From Variovorax sp. WS11 (GTDB lineage Bacteria > Pseudomonadota > Gammaproteobacteria > Burkholderiales > Burkholderiaceae_C): DNA of 64,000 nt. The notes below the pieces were generated by a model. It was given only the letters and a program-made list of their open reading frames with translations, was not told where the DNA came from and did no database searches. The stretch lies in assembly GCF_010499245.1 (NCBI RefSeq), contig NZ_JAAGOW010000001.1, positions 1,364,001-1,428,000 of the forward strand, written 5' to 3'. Of the stretch, positions 26,940-35,250 are shown in pieces (the first letter of the stretch is position 1; every line of letters begins with the position of its first letter). The position numbers were made by a program, and so were the translations under genes.

Positions 26940-27869
26940 TCAGCGCCCCGTTCGTGTGAAGACAAAGATGCCCGCGATCACCAGCACGGTGCCGGCCGCG
27001 ATCCACGCGGTGAAGGGCTCGCCGAGGATCAGCACGCCCATCAGGATGGTCGACATCGGGCCGATCATGCCCGTTTGCGCCGCCATCGCGGGCCCGATGC
27101 GCTCGATGGCCATCATCACCGCCAGCACCGGCAGCGCGGTGCACACGATCGCGTTGAGCACCGACAGCCAGATCACCGCGGGCGCCACCAGGAAGGCCGT
27201 CTCCACCGGCCGCAGCAGCAGGAACTGCACGATGCACAGCACGCAGGCCACGCTGGTCGCGAGCCCCACCAGCCGCAGCGAGCCGAGGCGCTTGACGAAC
27301 TCGCCGCTGGCCACGAGGTAGACCGCATAGCTCACCGCGCTCAGGAAGATGAGCAAGGTGCCCCAGGCGGCTGCAGCGCTTTGGCCCAGTTGCAACTCGT
27401 GACCGAAGACCAGCAGCACCCCCGCATAGCTGACCGACATGCCGGCCGCCTGCCAGCGCGTGATCCGCCGGCGCCAGAGGATCCAGCCGAACAGCAGGAC
27501 CAGCGTCGGGTTGAGGTACAGGATCAGCCGCTCCAGGCTGGCCGTGACGTAGGCCAGCCCTGCGAAGTCCAGGAAGCTGGAGAGGTAGTAGCCCGAGAAG
27601 CCGAGGCCGGCCACGCCCATCCAGTCGCGCCGCGTCAGCGCCGGCTTGCCCCGTCCGGCCCACCAGGCCATGAGCGCGAACAGCGGCAGCGCGAACAGCA
27701 TGCGCAGCATGATCAGAGTGACCGCGTCCACGCCGTAGCGGTAGGCCAGCTTGACGATGATGGCCTTGCCGCTGAAGGCGATGGCGCCCAGGGAGGCGAG
27801 CGCCAGGCCGGGCCCGATGCGCTTGTGCGCGTGCGCTTGTCCCGCGGCGACCACGTGCACGGAGGACAT
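26940..27869 (-). CDS. EamA/DMT-superfamily transporter
   Basis: A 309-residue inner-membrane protein with ten predicted hydrophobic segments in two EamA repeats, the usual drug/metabolite exporter layout. The second repeat ends with GPMSTILMGVLILGEPFTAWIAAGTVLVIAG in part, a typical EamA C-terminal pattern. I chose the ATG at 27869; a TTG six bases earlier is in frame. It starts six bases after the gamma-glutamyltransferase gene, so the two are co-transcribed. It may export an amino acid or a product of the neighbouring enzymes; the substrate cannot be told from sequence. Confidence 0.85.
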   Translation of the reverse strand: MSSVHVVAAGQAHAHKRIGPGLALASLGAIAFSGKAIIVKLAYRYGVDAVTLIMLRMLFALPLFALMAWWAGRGKPALTRRDWMGVAGLGFSGYYLSSFLDFAGLAYVTASLERLILYLNPTLVLLFGWILWRRRITRWQAAGMSVSYAGVLLVFGHELQLGQSAAAAWGTLLIFLSAVSYAVYLVASGEFVKRLGSLRLVGLATSVACVLCIVQFLLLRPVETAFLVAPAVIWLSVLNAIVCTALPVLAVMMAIERIGPAMAAQTGMIGPMSTILMGVLILGEPFTAWIAAGTVLVIAGIFVFTRTGR

Positions 27870-27875
27870 CGACAA

Positions 27876-29489
27876 TCAGAAACCAGCGGCGAGGCCGTCG
27901 CGGCGGGCATCGCTCGCCGCCACGTAGCCTTCCACAGCCGGCTCGCCCGCGCGCCAGATGAACTGGCCGGCGCCGAAGTCCTGGTAGGAGTCGTTGATCA
28001 CCTCGACCTTGTGGCCGAGCGCGCCGAGGCCTTGCACCAGCTCCGGCTTCATCGCCCCTTCGGCGTTGATCTCCAGCCCATGGTTGAAGCGCCAGCGCGG
28101 CGCGTCGCAGGCCGCCTGCGGGTTCTGGCCGTGGTCCAGCATGCGCACCAGCGTCTGCATATGGCCCTGCGGCTGCATGTTGCCGCCCATCACGCCGAAG
28201 CTCATCACCGGCTGACCGTCCTTCGTGAGGAAGCCCGGGATGATGGTATGGAAGGGGCGCTTGCGCGGCTCGACCACGTTGGGGCTCCTGGCATCCAGGC
28301 TGAAGCCGTGGCCGCGGTTCTGCAGGCTGATGCCGAAGGACGGTTCCACGCAACCGGAGCCGAAGCCCATGTAGTTGCTCTGGATGAAGCTCACCATCAT
28401 GCCTCTCTCGTCGGCCGCGGTGAGGTAGATCGTGCCGCCCTTGACGGGGTTGCCGGCCTTGAAGTCCTGCGCCTTTTTCACGTCGATCAGTTTGGCACGC
28501 GAGGCGAGGTATGCGCCATCGAGCATTTGCAGCGGGGACACCTCCATCGACGATGGGTCGGACACGTAGCGGTAGGTATCGGCGAAGGCCAGCTTCATCG
28601 CCTCGATCTGCAGGTGCTGCGAGGCCACCGAGTCGGGCGGCATCGACGCCATGTCGAAGTTCTGCAGGATGCCCAGCGCGATCTGCGCGGCGATGCCCTG
28701 GCCGTTGGGCGGCATCTCGTGCAGCGTGTAGCCGCGGTAGTCCTGCGCGATCGGCGCCACCCATTCCGGCTTCCAGTTGGCGAGGTCGCGCACCTTGAGG
28801 CTGCCGCCGTGGGCCAGCGAGAACCTCTCCATCGCCTCGGCGATCTCGCCGCTGTAGAAGGCGTCGCCCTTGGTGGCGGCGATGGCCTTCAGCGCGCGCG
28901 CCGCGGCCGGAAAGCGGAACAGCTCGCCGACCTGGGGCGCGCGGCCCCAGGGCAGGAAGGCCTCGGCGAAGCCGGGCTGCGACTGCAGGATCGGCGTGGC
29001 CGCGGCCCATTTCTGCTGTACCACCGGGGGCACCAGGTAGCCGCGCTCGGCGATCTCGATGGCCGGCGCCATCAGGTCCTCGAAGGGCAGCTTGCCGAAG
29101 TGCTCGGACAGCGCGACCCAGCTGCCGACGGCACCGGGCACGATGACCGAATCGATGCCGCGCTGCGGCGGCGCGGCGGCGTCCTTGCCGTACTTGCGCT
29201 GGAAGTACTCGGGCGTCCAGGCCGCCGGCGAGCAGCCGGAGGCATTGAGCCCGTGCAGCTGCTCGCCGTCCCACAGGATGCAGAAGGCATCGCTGCCCAG
29301 GCCGTTGCTGACGGGCTCGACCAGGGTCATCACGGCCGCGGTGGCGATGGCGGCATCGACCGCATTGCCGCCCTGCTGCAGGATGCGCAGGCCGGCCTGG
29401 GCGGCCAAGGGGTGCGAGGTCGAGACGACGTTGCGGGCGAAGACCGGGATGCGGGTCGAGGTGTAGGGGTTGGCGTAGTCGAACTTCAT
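27876..29489 (-). CDS. Gamma-glutamyltransferase family protein (YwrD-like)
   Basis: N-terminal-nucleophile hydrolase of the gamma-glutamyltranspeptidase family, 537 residues. The proenzyme would self-cleave before Thr353 in KGGTIYLTAAD; this Thr aligns with the E. coli nucleophile, but the following TH of the usual TTHxS is replaced by IY. Other family motifs are present: GGNAVDAAIA (40-49), NRGHGFSLD and FGVMGGNMQPQGHMQ. No signal peptide is visible with the ATG at 29489, so it may be cytoplasmic, unlike classical GGT. It begins four bases after tctC. It may hydrolyse a gamma-glutamyl or related amide taken up by the transporter. Confidence 0.85.
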   Translation of the reverse strand: MKFDYANPYTSTRIPVFARNVVSTSHPLAAQAGLRILQQGGNAVDAAIATAAVMTLVEPVSNGLGSDAFCILWDGEQLHGLNASGCSPAAWTPEYFQRKYGKDAAAPPQRGIDSVIVPGAVGSWVALSEHFGKLPFEDLMAPAIEIAERGYLVPPVVQQKWAAATPILQSQPGFAEAFLPWGRAPQVGELFRFPAAARALKAIAATKGDAFYSGEIAEAMERFSLAHGGSLKVRDLANWKPEWVAPIAQDYRGYTLHEMPPNGQGIAAQIALGILQNFDMASMPPDSVASQHLQIEAMKLAFADTYRYVSDPSSMEVSPLQMLDGAYLASRAKLIDVKKAQDFKAGNPVKGGTIYLTAADERGMMVSFIQSNYMGFGSGCVEPSFGISLQNRGHGFSLDARSPNVVEPRKRPFHTIIPGFLTKDGQPVMSFGVMGGNMQPQGHMQTLVRMLDHGQNPQAACDAPRWRFNHGLEINAEGAMKPELVQGLGALGHKVEVINDSYQDFGAGQFIWRAGEPAVEGYVAASDARRDGLAAGF

Positions 29490-29493
29490 GGCT

Positions 29494-30474
29494 TCAGTCG
29501 CTGATGATCTTTCGTTCGGTGATGATCTTCTTCCACTTGGCGGCATCCTGCGCCACCATCGCCGCGAACTGCGCGGGCGTGCCGGTGGCGGGCGCGATGC
29601 CCAGCTTGGAGAGCTTGTCGCGCACCTCGGGGTCGCTCACCGCCTCGTTGGCCGCGGCATTGACACGCGCCACCAGATCGGCCGGAAGTGCCTTGGGCCC
29701 ATAGAGGCCGAACCAGGTGTTCGACTCGAAGCCCGGCAGCACGTCGGCGATCGCCGGCAGCTCGGGCGCCAGCGGGCTGCGCTGCAGCGAGGTCACGCCC
29801 AGCGCGCGCAGCCGGCCGTCGCGCACGTGCGGCATGCCGGTGGGCAGCGCGTCGAAGAGCACGTCGATCTTGCCGCTGATCAGGTCGGGGATCGCCAGCG
29901 CCGTGCCCTTGTAGGGGATGTGCGTGACGAACACGCCCGCCTGCGCCTTGAAGAGCTCCGCCGTGAGCTGCACGATGGTGCCGTTGCCGCTGGAGGCGTA
30001 GTTGAGCTTGCCGGGGTTCTTCTTCGCGTATTCGATCCATTCGCGCACCGTCTTCGCCGGCGAGCTGTTGGGCACCAGCATGATGCTGGGCGCATCGCCC
30101 ACATGCGCGATGGGTGCGAAATCGCGCACCGTGTCGTAGGGCAGCTTTGCATTGATCGCGGGGCCGATCGAATGCGTGCTGGTGGTCGCCAGCAGCAGCG
30201 TGTAGCCGTCGGCCGGCGCCTTGGCTGCGAGGTCGGAGCCGATGGCGCCGCCGGCGCCCGGCTTGTTGTCGACGACCAGCGTCGTGCCCAGCTTCTCGCC
30301 CATCTTCTGCGACAGGGTGCGCGCGAAGAGGTCCGTGGCGCCGCCGGCCGGAAAGGGCACGACCAGGCGGATCGGCTTGCCCGGCCAGGCCTGCTGCGCC
30401 CAGGCGGCAGGCAGGGCCGCTGCGCACAAAGCAAGGGCACCGGCACGAAGAAGGGAGGATCTTTTCATTTTCAT
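29494..30474 (-). CDS. tctC: Tripartite tricarboxylate transporter substrate-binding protein (Bug/TctC)
   Basis: Periplasmic binding protein of 326 residues with a signal peptide (MKMKRSSLLRAGALALCAAA, cleavage near 27). Bug-family motifs: WPGKPIRLVVPFPAGGATD, VDNKPGAGGAIGSDL, HIPYKGTALAIPDLISGKID. It would capture a carboxylate for the TctA-TctB permease encoded upstream. ATG at 30474, with a second ATG two codons later; AACCC precedes it and there is no strong ribosome-binding site. A hairpin terminator separates it from tctA, so the binding protein may be made at a different level. Bug proteins are greatly expanded in Comamonadaceae and the ligand cannot be assigned. Confidence 0.9.
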   Translation of the reverse strand: MKMKRSSLLRAGALALCAAALPAAWAQQAWPGKPIRLVVPFPAGGATDLFARTLSQKMGEKLGTTLVVDNKPGAGGAIGSDLAAKAPADGYTLLLATTSTHSIGPAINAKLPYDTVRDFAPIAHVGDAPSIMLVPNSSPAKTVREWIEYAKKNPGKLNYASSGNGTIVQLTAELFKAQAGVFVTHIPYKGTALAIPDLISGKIDVLFDALPTGMPHVRDGRLRALGVTSLQRSPLAPELPAIADVLPGFESNTWFGLYGPKALPADLVARVNAAANEAVSDPEVRDKLSKLGIAPATGTPAQFAAMVAQDAAKWKKIITERKIISD

Positions 30475-30517
30475 GGGTTCGATTCTGCCGCCACGGCGCC
30501 GGGGCCGCTCAAAAGCA

Positions 30518-30539
30518 AACGGCACCCGAAGGTGCCGTT
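30518..30539 (-). terminator. Hairpin between tctA and tctC
   Basis: AACGGCACC and GGTGCCGTT form a perfect 9-bp stem closed by a four-base loop; on the minus strand GTTTGCTTTTG follows. It sits between tctA and tctC, so it may attenuate read-through from tctBA into tctC or protect the 3-prime end of the tctBA message. Confidence 0.6.
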
Positions 30540-30561
30540 CGAAACGCGCGAGGGGCCGCGC

Positions 30562-32079
30562 TCAGGCTTCTTCCTCGTGGAAGGCCTCTTCGCGTTTGGA
30601 CTTCACCGCCGGCAGCAGCACGATCACGACCATCAGCGCGGCGGCGACCAGCAGGCCGGCCGAGATCGGCCGCGTGACGAACACGCTCCACGAGCCGCGC
30701 GACAGCAGCAGCGCGCGCCGCAGGTTCTCTTCCATCATCGGCCCCAGGATCAGTCCCAGCAGCAGCGGCGCCGGCTCGCAGCCCAGCTTGATGAACATGT
30801 AGCCCACGACGCCGAAGATCGCGACCATCCACACGTCGAAGGTGTTGTTGTTGGTCGAGTACACGCCGATCGCGCAGAACAGCACGATGGCCGGGAACAG
30901 CCAGCGATAGGGAATGGACAGCAGCTTGATCCAGATGCCGATCAGAGGCAGGTTCAGGATGATCAGCATCAGGTTGCCGATCCACATCGAGGCGATCAGG
31001 CCCCAGAACAGCTCCGGGTTGCTGGTCATCACCTGCGGGCCGGGCTGGATGTTGTGGATGGTCATCGCGCCGACCATCAGCGCCATCACGGGGTTCGGCG
31101 GGATACCCAGCGTCAGCAGCGGGATGAAGGAGGTCTGCGCGCCGGCGTTGTTGGCCGCCTCGGGGCCCGCGACGCCGCGGATGTTGCCCTTGCCGAAGGG
31201 AACCTCGCCCGGCTTGAGCTTCATCTTCTTCTCGAGCGTGTAGGCCGCAAAGGCCGACAGCAGCGCGCCGCCGCCGGGCAGGATCCCGAGGCAGGAGCCG
31301 AGCGTGGTGCCGCGCAGCACCGCGGGCGTCATGCGCTTGAAGTCATCCTTGGTGGGCCACAGGTTGTGCACTTCGGAGGTGAAGACCTGGCGGTCTTCTT
31401 CGGGACGCGAAAGGTTGGAGATGATCTCGCCATAACCGAACACGCCCATCGCGATCACGATGAAGCCGATGCCGTCGGTCAGCTCCGGAATGTCGAAGCT
31501 GAAGCGCGCCACGCCAGAGTTCACGTCGGTGCCGACCAGGCCGATCAAGAGGCCCAGCACGATCATGCAGATCGCCTTGAGCAGCGAGCCGGAGGCCAGC
31601 ACGACGGCGCCGATCAGGCCCAGCACCATCAGCGAGAAGTACTCGGCAGGGCCGAACTTGAAGGCCAGCTCGGTCAGCGGCGGCGCGAAGGCGGCCAGGA
31701 TCAGCGTGCCCACGCAGCCGGCGAAGAAGGAGCCCAGGCCGGCCGCCGCGAGCGCGGCACCTCCCCGCCCCTGCTTGGCCATCTGGTGCCCGTCGATCAC
31801 CGTGACGACCGAGGACGATTCACCCGGCAAGTTCACCAGGATGGCAGTGGTGGAGCCGCCGTACTGCGAGCCGTAGTAGATGCCGGCCAGCATGATCAGC
31901 GCGGCCACCGGCGGCAGCGCGTAGGTGGCCGGCAGCAGCATGGCGATGGTGGCGACCGGGCCGATGCCCGGCAGCACGCCGATCAGCGTGCCCAGCAGGC
32001 AGCCGACGAAGGCGTAGATGAGGTTCTGCAGCGTGAAGGCCGCGGTGAACCCGATGGAAAGGTTGTTGATGAGATCCAT
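30562..32079 (-). CDS. tctA: Tripartite tricarboxylate transporter large membrane subunit
   Basis: A 505-residue inner-membrane protein with about twelve hydrophobic segments. TctA signatures are clear: VGCLLGTLIGVLPGIGPVA, YYGSQYGGSTTAILVNLPGE and the second-half mirror GILPGGGALLSAFAAY. It forms the secondary-active channel with TctB and takes substrate from TctC. The ATG at 32079 is 13 bases after tctB. The C-terminus ends in a charged SKREEAFHEEEA tail. The likely substrate is a di- or tricarboxylate or an aromatic acid; neighbours do not decide it. Confidence 0.94.
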   Translation of the reverse strand: MDLINNLSIGFTAAFTLQNLIYAFVGCLLGTLIGVLPGIGPVATIAMLLPATYALPPVAALIMLAGIYYGSQYGGSTTAILVNLPGESSSVVTVIDGHQMAKQGRGGAALAAAGLGSFFAGCVGTLILAAFAPPLTELAFKFGPAEYFSLMVLGLIGAVVLASGSLLKAICMIVLGLLIGLVGTDVNSGVARFSFDIPELTDGIGFIVIAMGVFGYGEIISNLSRPEEDRQVFTSEVHNLWPTKDDFKRMTPAVLRGTTLGSCLGILPGGGALLSAFAAYTLEKKMKLKPGEVPFGKGNIRGVAGPEAANNAGAQTSFIPLLTLGIPPNPVMALMVGAMTIHNIQPGPQVMTSNPELFWGLIASMWIGNLMLIILNLPLIGIWIKLLSIPYRWLFPAIVLFCAIGVYSTNNNTFDVWMVAIFGVVGYMFIKLGCEPAPLLLGLILGPMMEENLRRALLLSRGSWSVFVTRPISAGLLVAAALMVVIVLLPAVKSKREEAFHEEEA

Positions 32080-32092
32080 GACGCTGTCGCTC

Positions 32093-32581
32093 TCAGCCGG
32101 TGATGAAGGTGGGCCAGACCTGGAACTGCAGCTTGAGCAGGACCACGAAGGCAACGTAGCTGCCCACCGCCAGGATGGTGGCGAGGATCAGGCTGGACCT
32201 GATGTGGTAGTGCTCGCCCGCGAGGCCGGCGATCAGCACCAGGGCGTAGATGGCGGCGATCAGGCCCATGGCCGGCAGGCCGATGCTGGGCAGGCCGCCC
32301 AGCAGGATGCCGAAGACGAGGTTGGAGCCAATGATGTAGCCCAGCGGACGCCAGGCCATGCTGCCCACCGGCTCGCCGTCCACCGTCTCGATGGTCAGCG
32401 CCGTGAAGATCACGACGATCCCCAGGATGCCCAGCAGGATGCCCAGCATCAGCGGAAAGTAACCCGGTCCCATGCGCGCGCCGCTGCCCACGCTGTAGGT
32501 CGTTGCTCCCCATGCGAAGGCAATGCCGACGACGGTGAACATCAGACCCGCAAAAAAGTCTTTCTGACTTTTGATCTTCAC
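32093..32581 (-). CDS. tctB: Tripartite tricarboxylate transporter small membrane subunit
   Basis: A 162-residue membrane protein with four hydrophobic segments and the TctB start KIKSQKDFFAGLMFTVVGIA, followed by GSGARMGPGYFPLMLG. The start is a GTG at 32581 with GGGGAC upstream. It is the first gene of the tctBA-tctC-ggt-eamA-SDR block. The 123 bases upstream (32582-32704) contain no gene; they must hold the promoter, but no strong -10/-35 pair stands out. Confidence 0.92.
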   Translation of the reverse strand: MKIKSQKDFFAGLMFTVVGIAFAWGATTYSVGSGARMGPGYFPLMLGILLGILGIVVIFTALTIETVDGEPVGSMAWRPLGYIIGSNLVFGILLGGLPSIGLPAMGLIAAIYALVLIAGLAGEHYHIRSSLILATILAVGSYVAFVVLLKLQFQVWPTFITG

Positions 32582-32680
32582 GAACTGTCCCCTCGAAAAA
32601 TTTCGAACAGCGGATTGTGGGGTCAGCTGGTGGTCAGGATCGATGTGGATACCACCTAACGTGAAGCCAGGGTTTTCCCG

Positions 32681-32700
32681 GGGCGCGAGGCCTCGCGCCC
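32681..32700. terminator. Perfect 20-base GC palindrome after the GspE-like gene
   Basis: GGGCGCGAGGCCTCGCGCCC is an exact palindrome five bases past the stop of the GspE-like ATPase gene. The minus strand shows no T run after it, while the plus strand reads GGCTTTATT. It could be a weak terminator or a transcript-stabilising hairpin. Confidence 0.5.
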
Positions 32701-32704
32701 GGCT

Positions 32705-34504
32705 TTATTCGAGCGGCGGCGTGGCGCTCAGGACTTCGTCGACGGTGGTCAGCCCTTCGGCCACGCGCAGCGCACCGGCCAGGCGCAGCGGCCGCATGCC
32801 GTCGGCCACGGCCTGGTGCCGCAGCGCGCCCAGGTTGGGCTCTTTGTCGACCAGGGTCTTGAAGGGCTCGCTGACGGTGAGCAGCTCGTAGAGACCCATG
32901 CGGCCGCGGTAGCCCGTCATGCGGCAGTCGACACAGCCGACCGGCTTGTAGGCGCGCACCGAGCCGGTGATCTGCCAGGGCTTGACGAAGGCGCCGAGCT
33001 GCTCGCGCGTGACGCTCTCGTCGGGCACCTTGCAATGCGGGCACAGGGTGCGCACCAGGCGCTGCGCCAGCACGCCGAGCATGGTGGCGTTGATCAGGTA
33101 GTTGGGCACGCCCAGCTCCATCAGCCGCGTGATGGCGCTGGGCGCATCGTTGGTGTGCAGCGTGCTGAAGACCAGGTGGCCGGTGAGCGCGGCCTGCACC
33201 GCCATCTCGGCGGTGGCGAGGTCGCGGACCTCGCCCACCATGATGATGTCCGGGTCCTGCCGCATCAGCGCGCGCAGGCCCTCGATGAAGCCGAAGTCCA
33301 GCTGCGGCTGCACCTGCGTCTGGTTGAAGGACGGCTCGATCATCTCGATCGGGTCCTCGATGGTGCTGACGTTGACCTCCTCCGTCGCCACCCGCTTGAG
33401 CGTTGAATAAAGTGTGGTGGTCTTGCCCGAGCCGGTCGGACCGGTCACCAGGATGATGCCGTGCGGCCGCGTCACCAGCTGCTCCCAGCGCTGCGCGTCG
33501 TGCTGCGCGAAGCCCAGCGCGTCGAGGTCCTTCACCGCGGTGTCGGGGTCGAAGATGCGCATCACCATCTTTTCGCCGAAGGCGGTGGGCAGCGTCGAAA
33601 GCCGCATCTCGACCTCGTCGCCGCGCATGTTGCGCGTCTTGATGCGGCCGTCCAAGGGCCGGCGCTTCTCGACCACGTCCATGCGGCCCAGCAGCTTGAT
33701 GCGCGAGACCATCGCGTTCATCACGCCCATCGGCATCTGGTAGGCCGGGTGCAGCACGCCGTCGATGCGGAAGCGGATCACGCCCTGCTCGCGCCGCGGC
33801 TCCAGGTGGATGTCGCTGGCGCGCTGGTCGAAGGCGTACTGCCACAGCCAGTCCACCACCTGCACCACGCTCTGGTCGTTGGCGTCGAGCTGCTTGTTGC
33901 TCTTGCCCAGCTCGACCAGCTGCTCGAAGCTCGCGCTGCCCGCGTTGCCGCCGGCCTTCTGCGCCGCGCGCACCGACTTGGCCAGCGAGAAGAACTCGGC
34001 CGTGTAGCGCTGGATGTCGGTCGGGTTCGCGACCACGCGCCGCACCGGGCGCCGCGCCTGCCGCTCGACCTCGGCGATCCAGTCGGTGAGGAAGGGCTCG
34101 GCGGTGGCCACCACCACCTCGGCCGGCGTGACCTGCACCGGCAGCACCTTGTGGCGCTCGGCATAGGCGGCGCTCATGGTGTCGGCCACCTTGCCGACAT
34201 CGACGCGCAGCGGATCGATGCGCAGATACGCCAGGCCCGCGCGGCCGGCCAGCCATTCGGTCAGCATCTCCAGGTCGAGCGGCTTGCCGTCGCCCTGCCG
34301 TGTCATCGCCACGTTGGCCAGCCGCACCAGCGGCGGCTGCCGGCTCTCGGCCTGGGCGCAGCGCGTCAGCGTCCGTTTGGCCTCCTCGGGCGAGATCACC
34401 CGGTCCTTGGCGAGCCACTCGATCAGGTGCCGCAGGTTGAGCGGCCCTTCGTGGCGGACGGCGGCGGAGGCGGACGCGGAGGCGGGAGAGGTCACTGCGT
34501 TCAT
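32705..34504 (-). CDS. GspE/PilB-type secretion ATPase, orphan
   Basis: A 599-residue hexameric traffic ATPase of the type II secretion / type IV pilus assembly family. The N-terminal half has two MshEN-like modules; the motor has Walker A GPTGSGKTTT near 352-361, the Asp box (TIEDPIEM), Walker B (DIIMVGEVRD) and His box (STLHTNDAPS); the zinc-binding tetracysteine is complete (CPHC near 486, CVDC near 523). No other secretion or pilus assembly gene adjoins it. Its ATG overlaps the stop of the spermidine-synthase-like gene (ATGA). It may serve a pilus or secretion system encoded elsewhere, such as the one that uses PilY1. Confidence 0.88.
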   Translation of the reverse strand: MNAVTSPASASASAAVRHEGPLNLRHLIEWLAKDRVISPEEAKRTLTRCAQAESRQPPLVRLANVAMTRQGDGKPLDLEMLTEWLAGRAGLAYLRIDPLRVDVGKVADTMSAAYAERHKVLPVQVTPAEVVVATAEPFLTDWIAEVERQARRPVRRVVANPTDIQRYTAEFFSLAKSVRAAQKAGGNAGSASFEQLVELGKSNKQLDANDQSVVQVVDWLWQYAFDQRASDIHLEPRREQGVIRFRIDGVLHPAYQMPMGVMNAMVSRIKLLGRMDVVEKRRPLDGRIKTRNMRGDEVEMRLSTLPTAFGEKMVMRIFDPDTAVKDLDALGFAQHDAQRWEQLVTRPHGIILVTGPTGSGKTTTLYSTLKRVATEEVNVSTIEDPIEMIEPSFNQTQVQPQLDFGFIEGLRALMRQDPDIIMVGEVRDLATAEMAVQAALTGHLVFSTLHTNDAPSAITRLMELGVPNYLINATMLGVLAQRLVRTLCPHCKVPDESVTREQLGAFVKPWQITGSVRAYKPVGCVDCRMTGYRGRMGLYELLTVSEPFKTLVDKEPNLGALRHQAVADGMRPLRLAGALRVAEGLTTVDEVLSATPPLE

Positions 34505-35250
34505 CGGTCGACAATCGGTTTGAACACCCGCAGCCACTTGGGCGCGGGCAGGCTCCAGCGAGTCTGGATGCTTTGGGCGCGCTCGGCAAGCGCCGGCCGC
34601 TTGGGCCGGGTGGGGCTGCGCTGGGCCAGCACGATGGTGTTGCCCTCGCGCGTCGGCCGGAAGGCCCACAGCGCTTTCTCGCCAAATGCGCCGGCAATTT
34701 TCTCGAGGCTGCGCTCGTAGCTGGAGGAGCGGCCGAAGAGGTTGACCGTCATGCAGCCCTCCTCCGTCAGCAGCCGGCGGCAGTCGGCATAGAAGTCCTC
34801 GCTGTCGAGCACCGGCGCCGCGGCCTCGTGGTCGTAGAGGTCGACCTGCAGCGCATCCACCGTGCCCTGCCATTCGGGCTTGCGGATCTCGGTCTGCGCA
34901 TCGGCCACCACCACGCGCAGCCTGGCATCGTCGGCCGGCAGCTTGAACCAGCCGCGGCAGGCCGCCACGACCTGCGGGTTGAGCTCGATCGCGGTGGTGC
35001 GCATGCGCAGCGCCTTGCGGCAGAACTTGGTGAGGCTGGCCGCGCCCAGGCCCAGCTGCATGGCATGGCGCTTCGGCACCTCGGCCGGGTCGACGAAGAG
35101 CAGCCAGGCCATCATGCGCTGCACGTACTCGAGCTCGATTTCGAAGGGCGCGTCCAGCTTCATCGAACCCTGGACCCACTCGGTGCCCAGGTGCAGGTAG
35201 CGCACGTCCCCATAGTCGGAGAAGTTGACCTCGGGCAAGGCGCGCTTCAT
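34501..35250 (-). CDS. Spermidine-synthase-like methyltransferase-fold protein
   Basis: A 249-residue protein with a Rossmann-type fold of the polyamine aminopropyltransferase group: MQLGLGAASLTKFCRK for the nucleotide loop, TTAIELNPQVVAAC for the acidic strand-2 site and ALQVDLYDHEAAAPVL where spermidine synthases have their aspartate. It lacks the N-terminal strand domain and the full gatekeeping loop of SpeE, so polyamine synthesis is uncertain. Both ends overlap neighbours by ATGA, linking it to the glycosylase upstream and the GspE-like ATPase downstream. A SAM- or decarboxylated-SAM-dependent reaction is likely; the substrate is unknown. Confidence 0.72.
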   Translation of the reverse strand: MKRALPEVNFSDYGDVRYLHLGTEWVQGSMKLDAPFEIELEYVQRMMAWLLFVDPAEVPKRHAMQLGLGAASLTKFCRKALRMRTTAIELNPQVVAACRGWFKLPADDARLRVVVADAQTEIRKPEWQGTVDALQVDLYDHEAAAPVLDSEDFYADCRRLLTEEGCMTVNLFGRSSSYERSLEKIAGAFGEKALWAFRPTREGNTIVLAQRSPTRPKRPALAERAQSIQTRWSLPAPKWLRVFKPIVDR

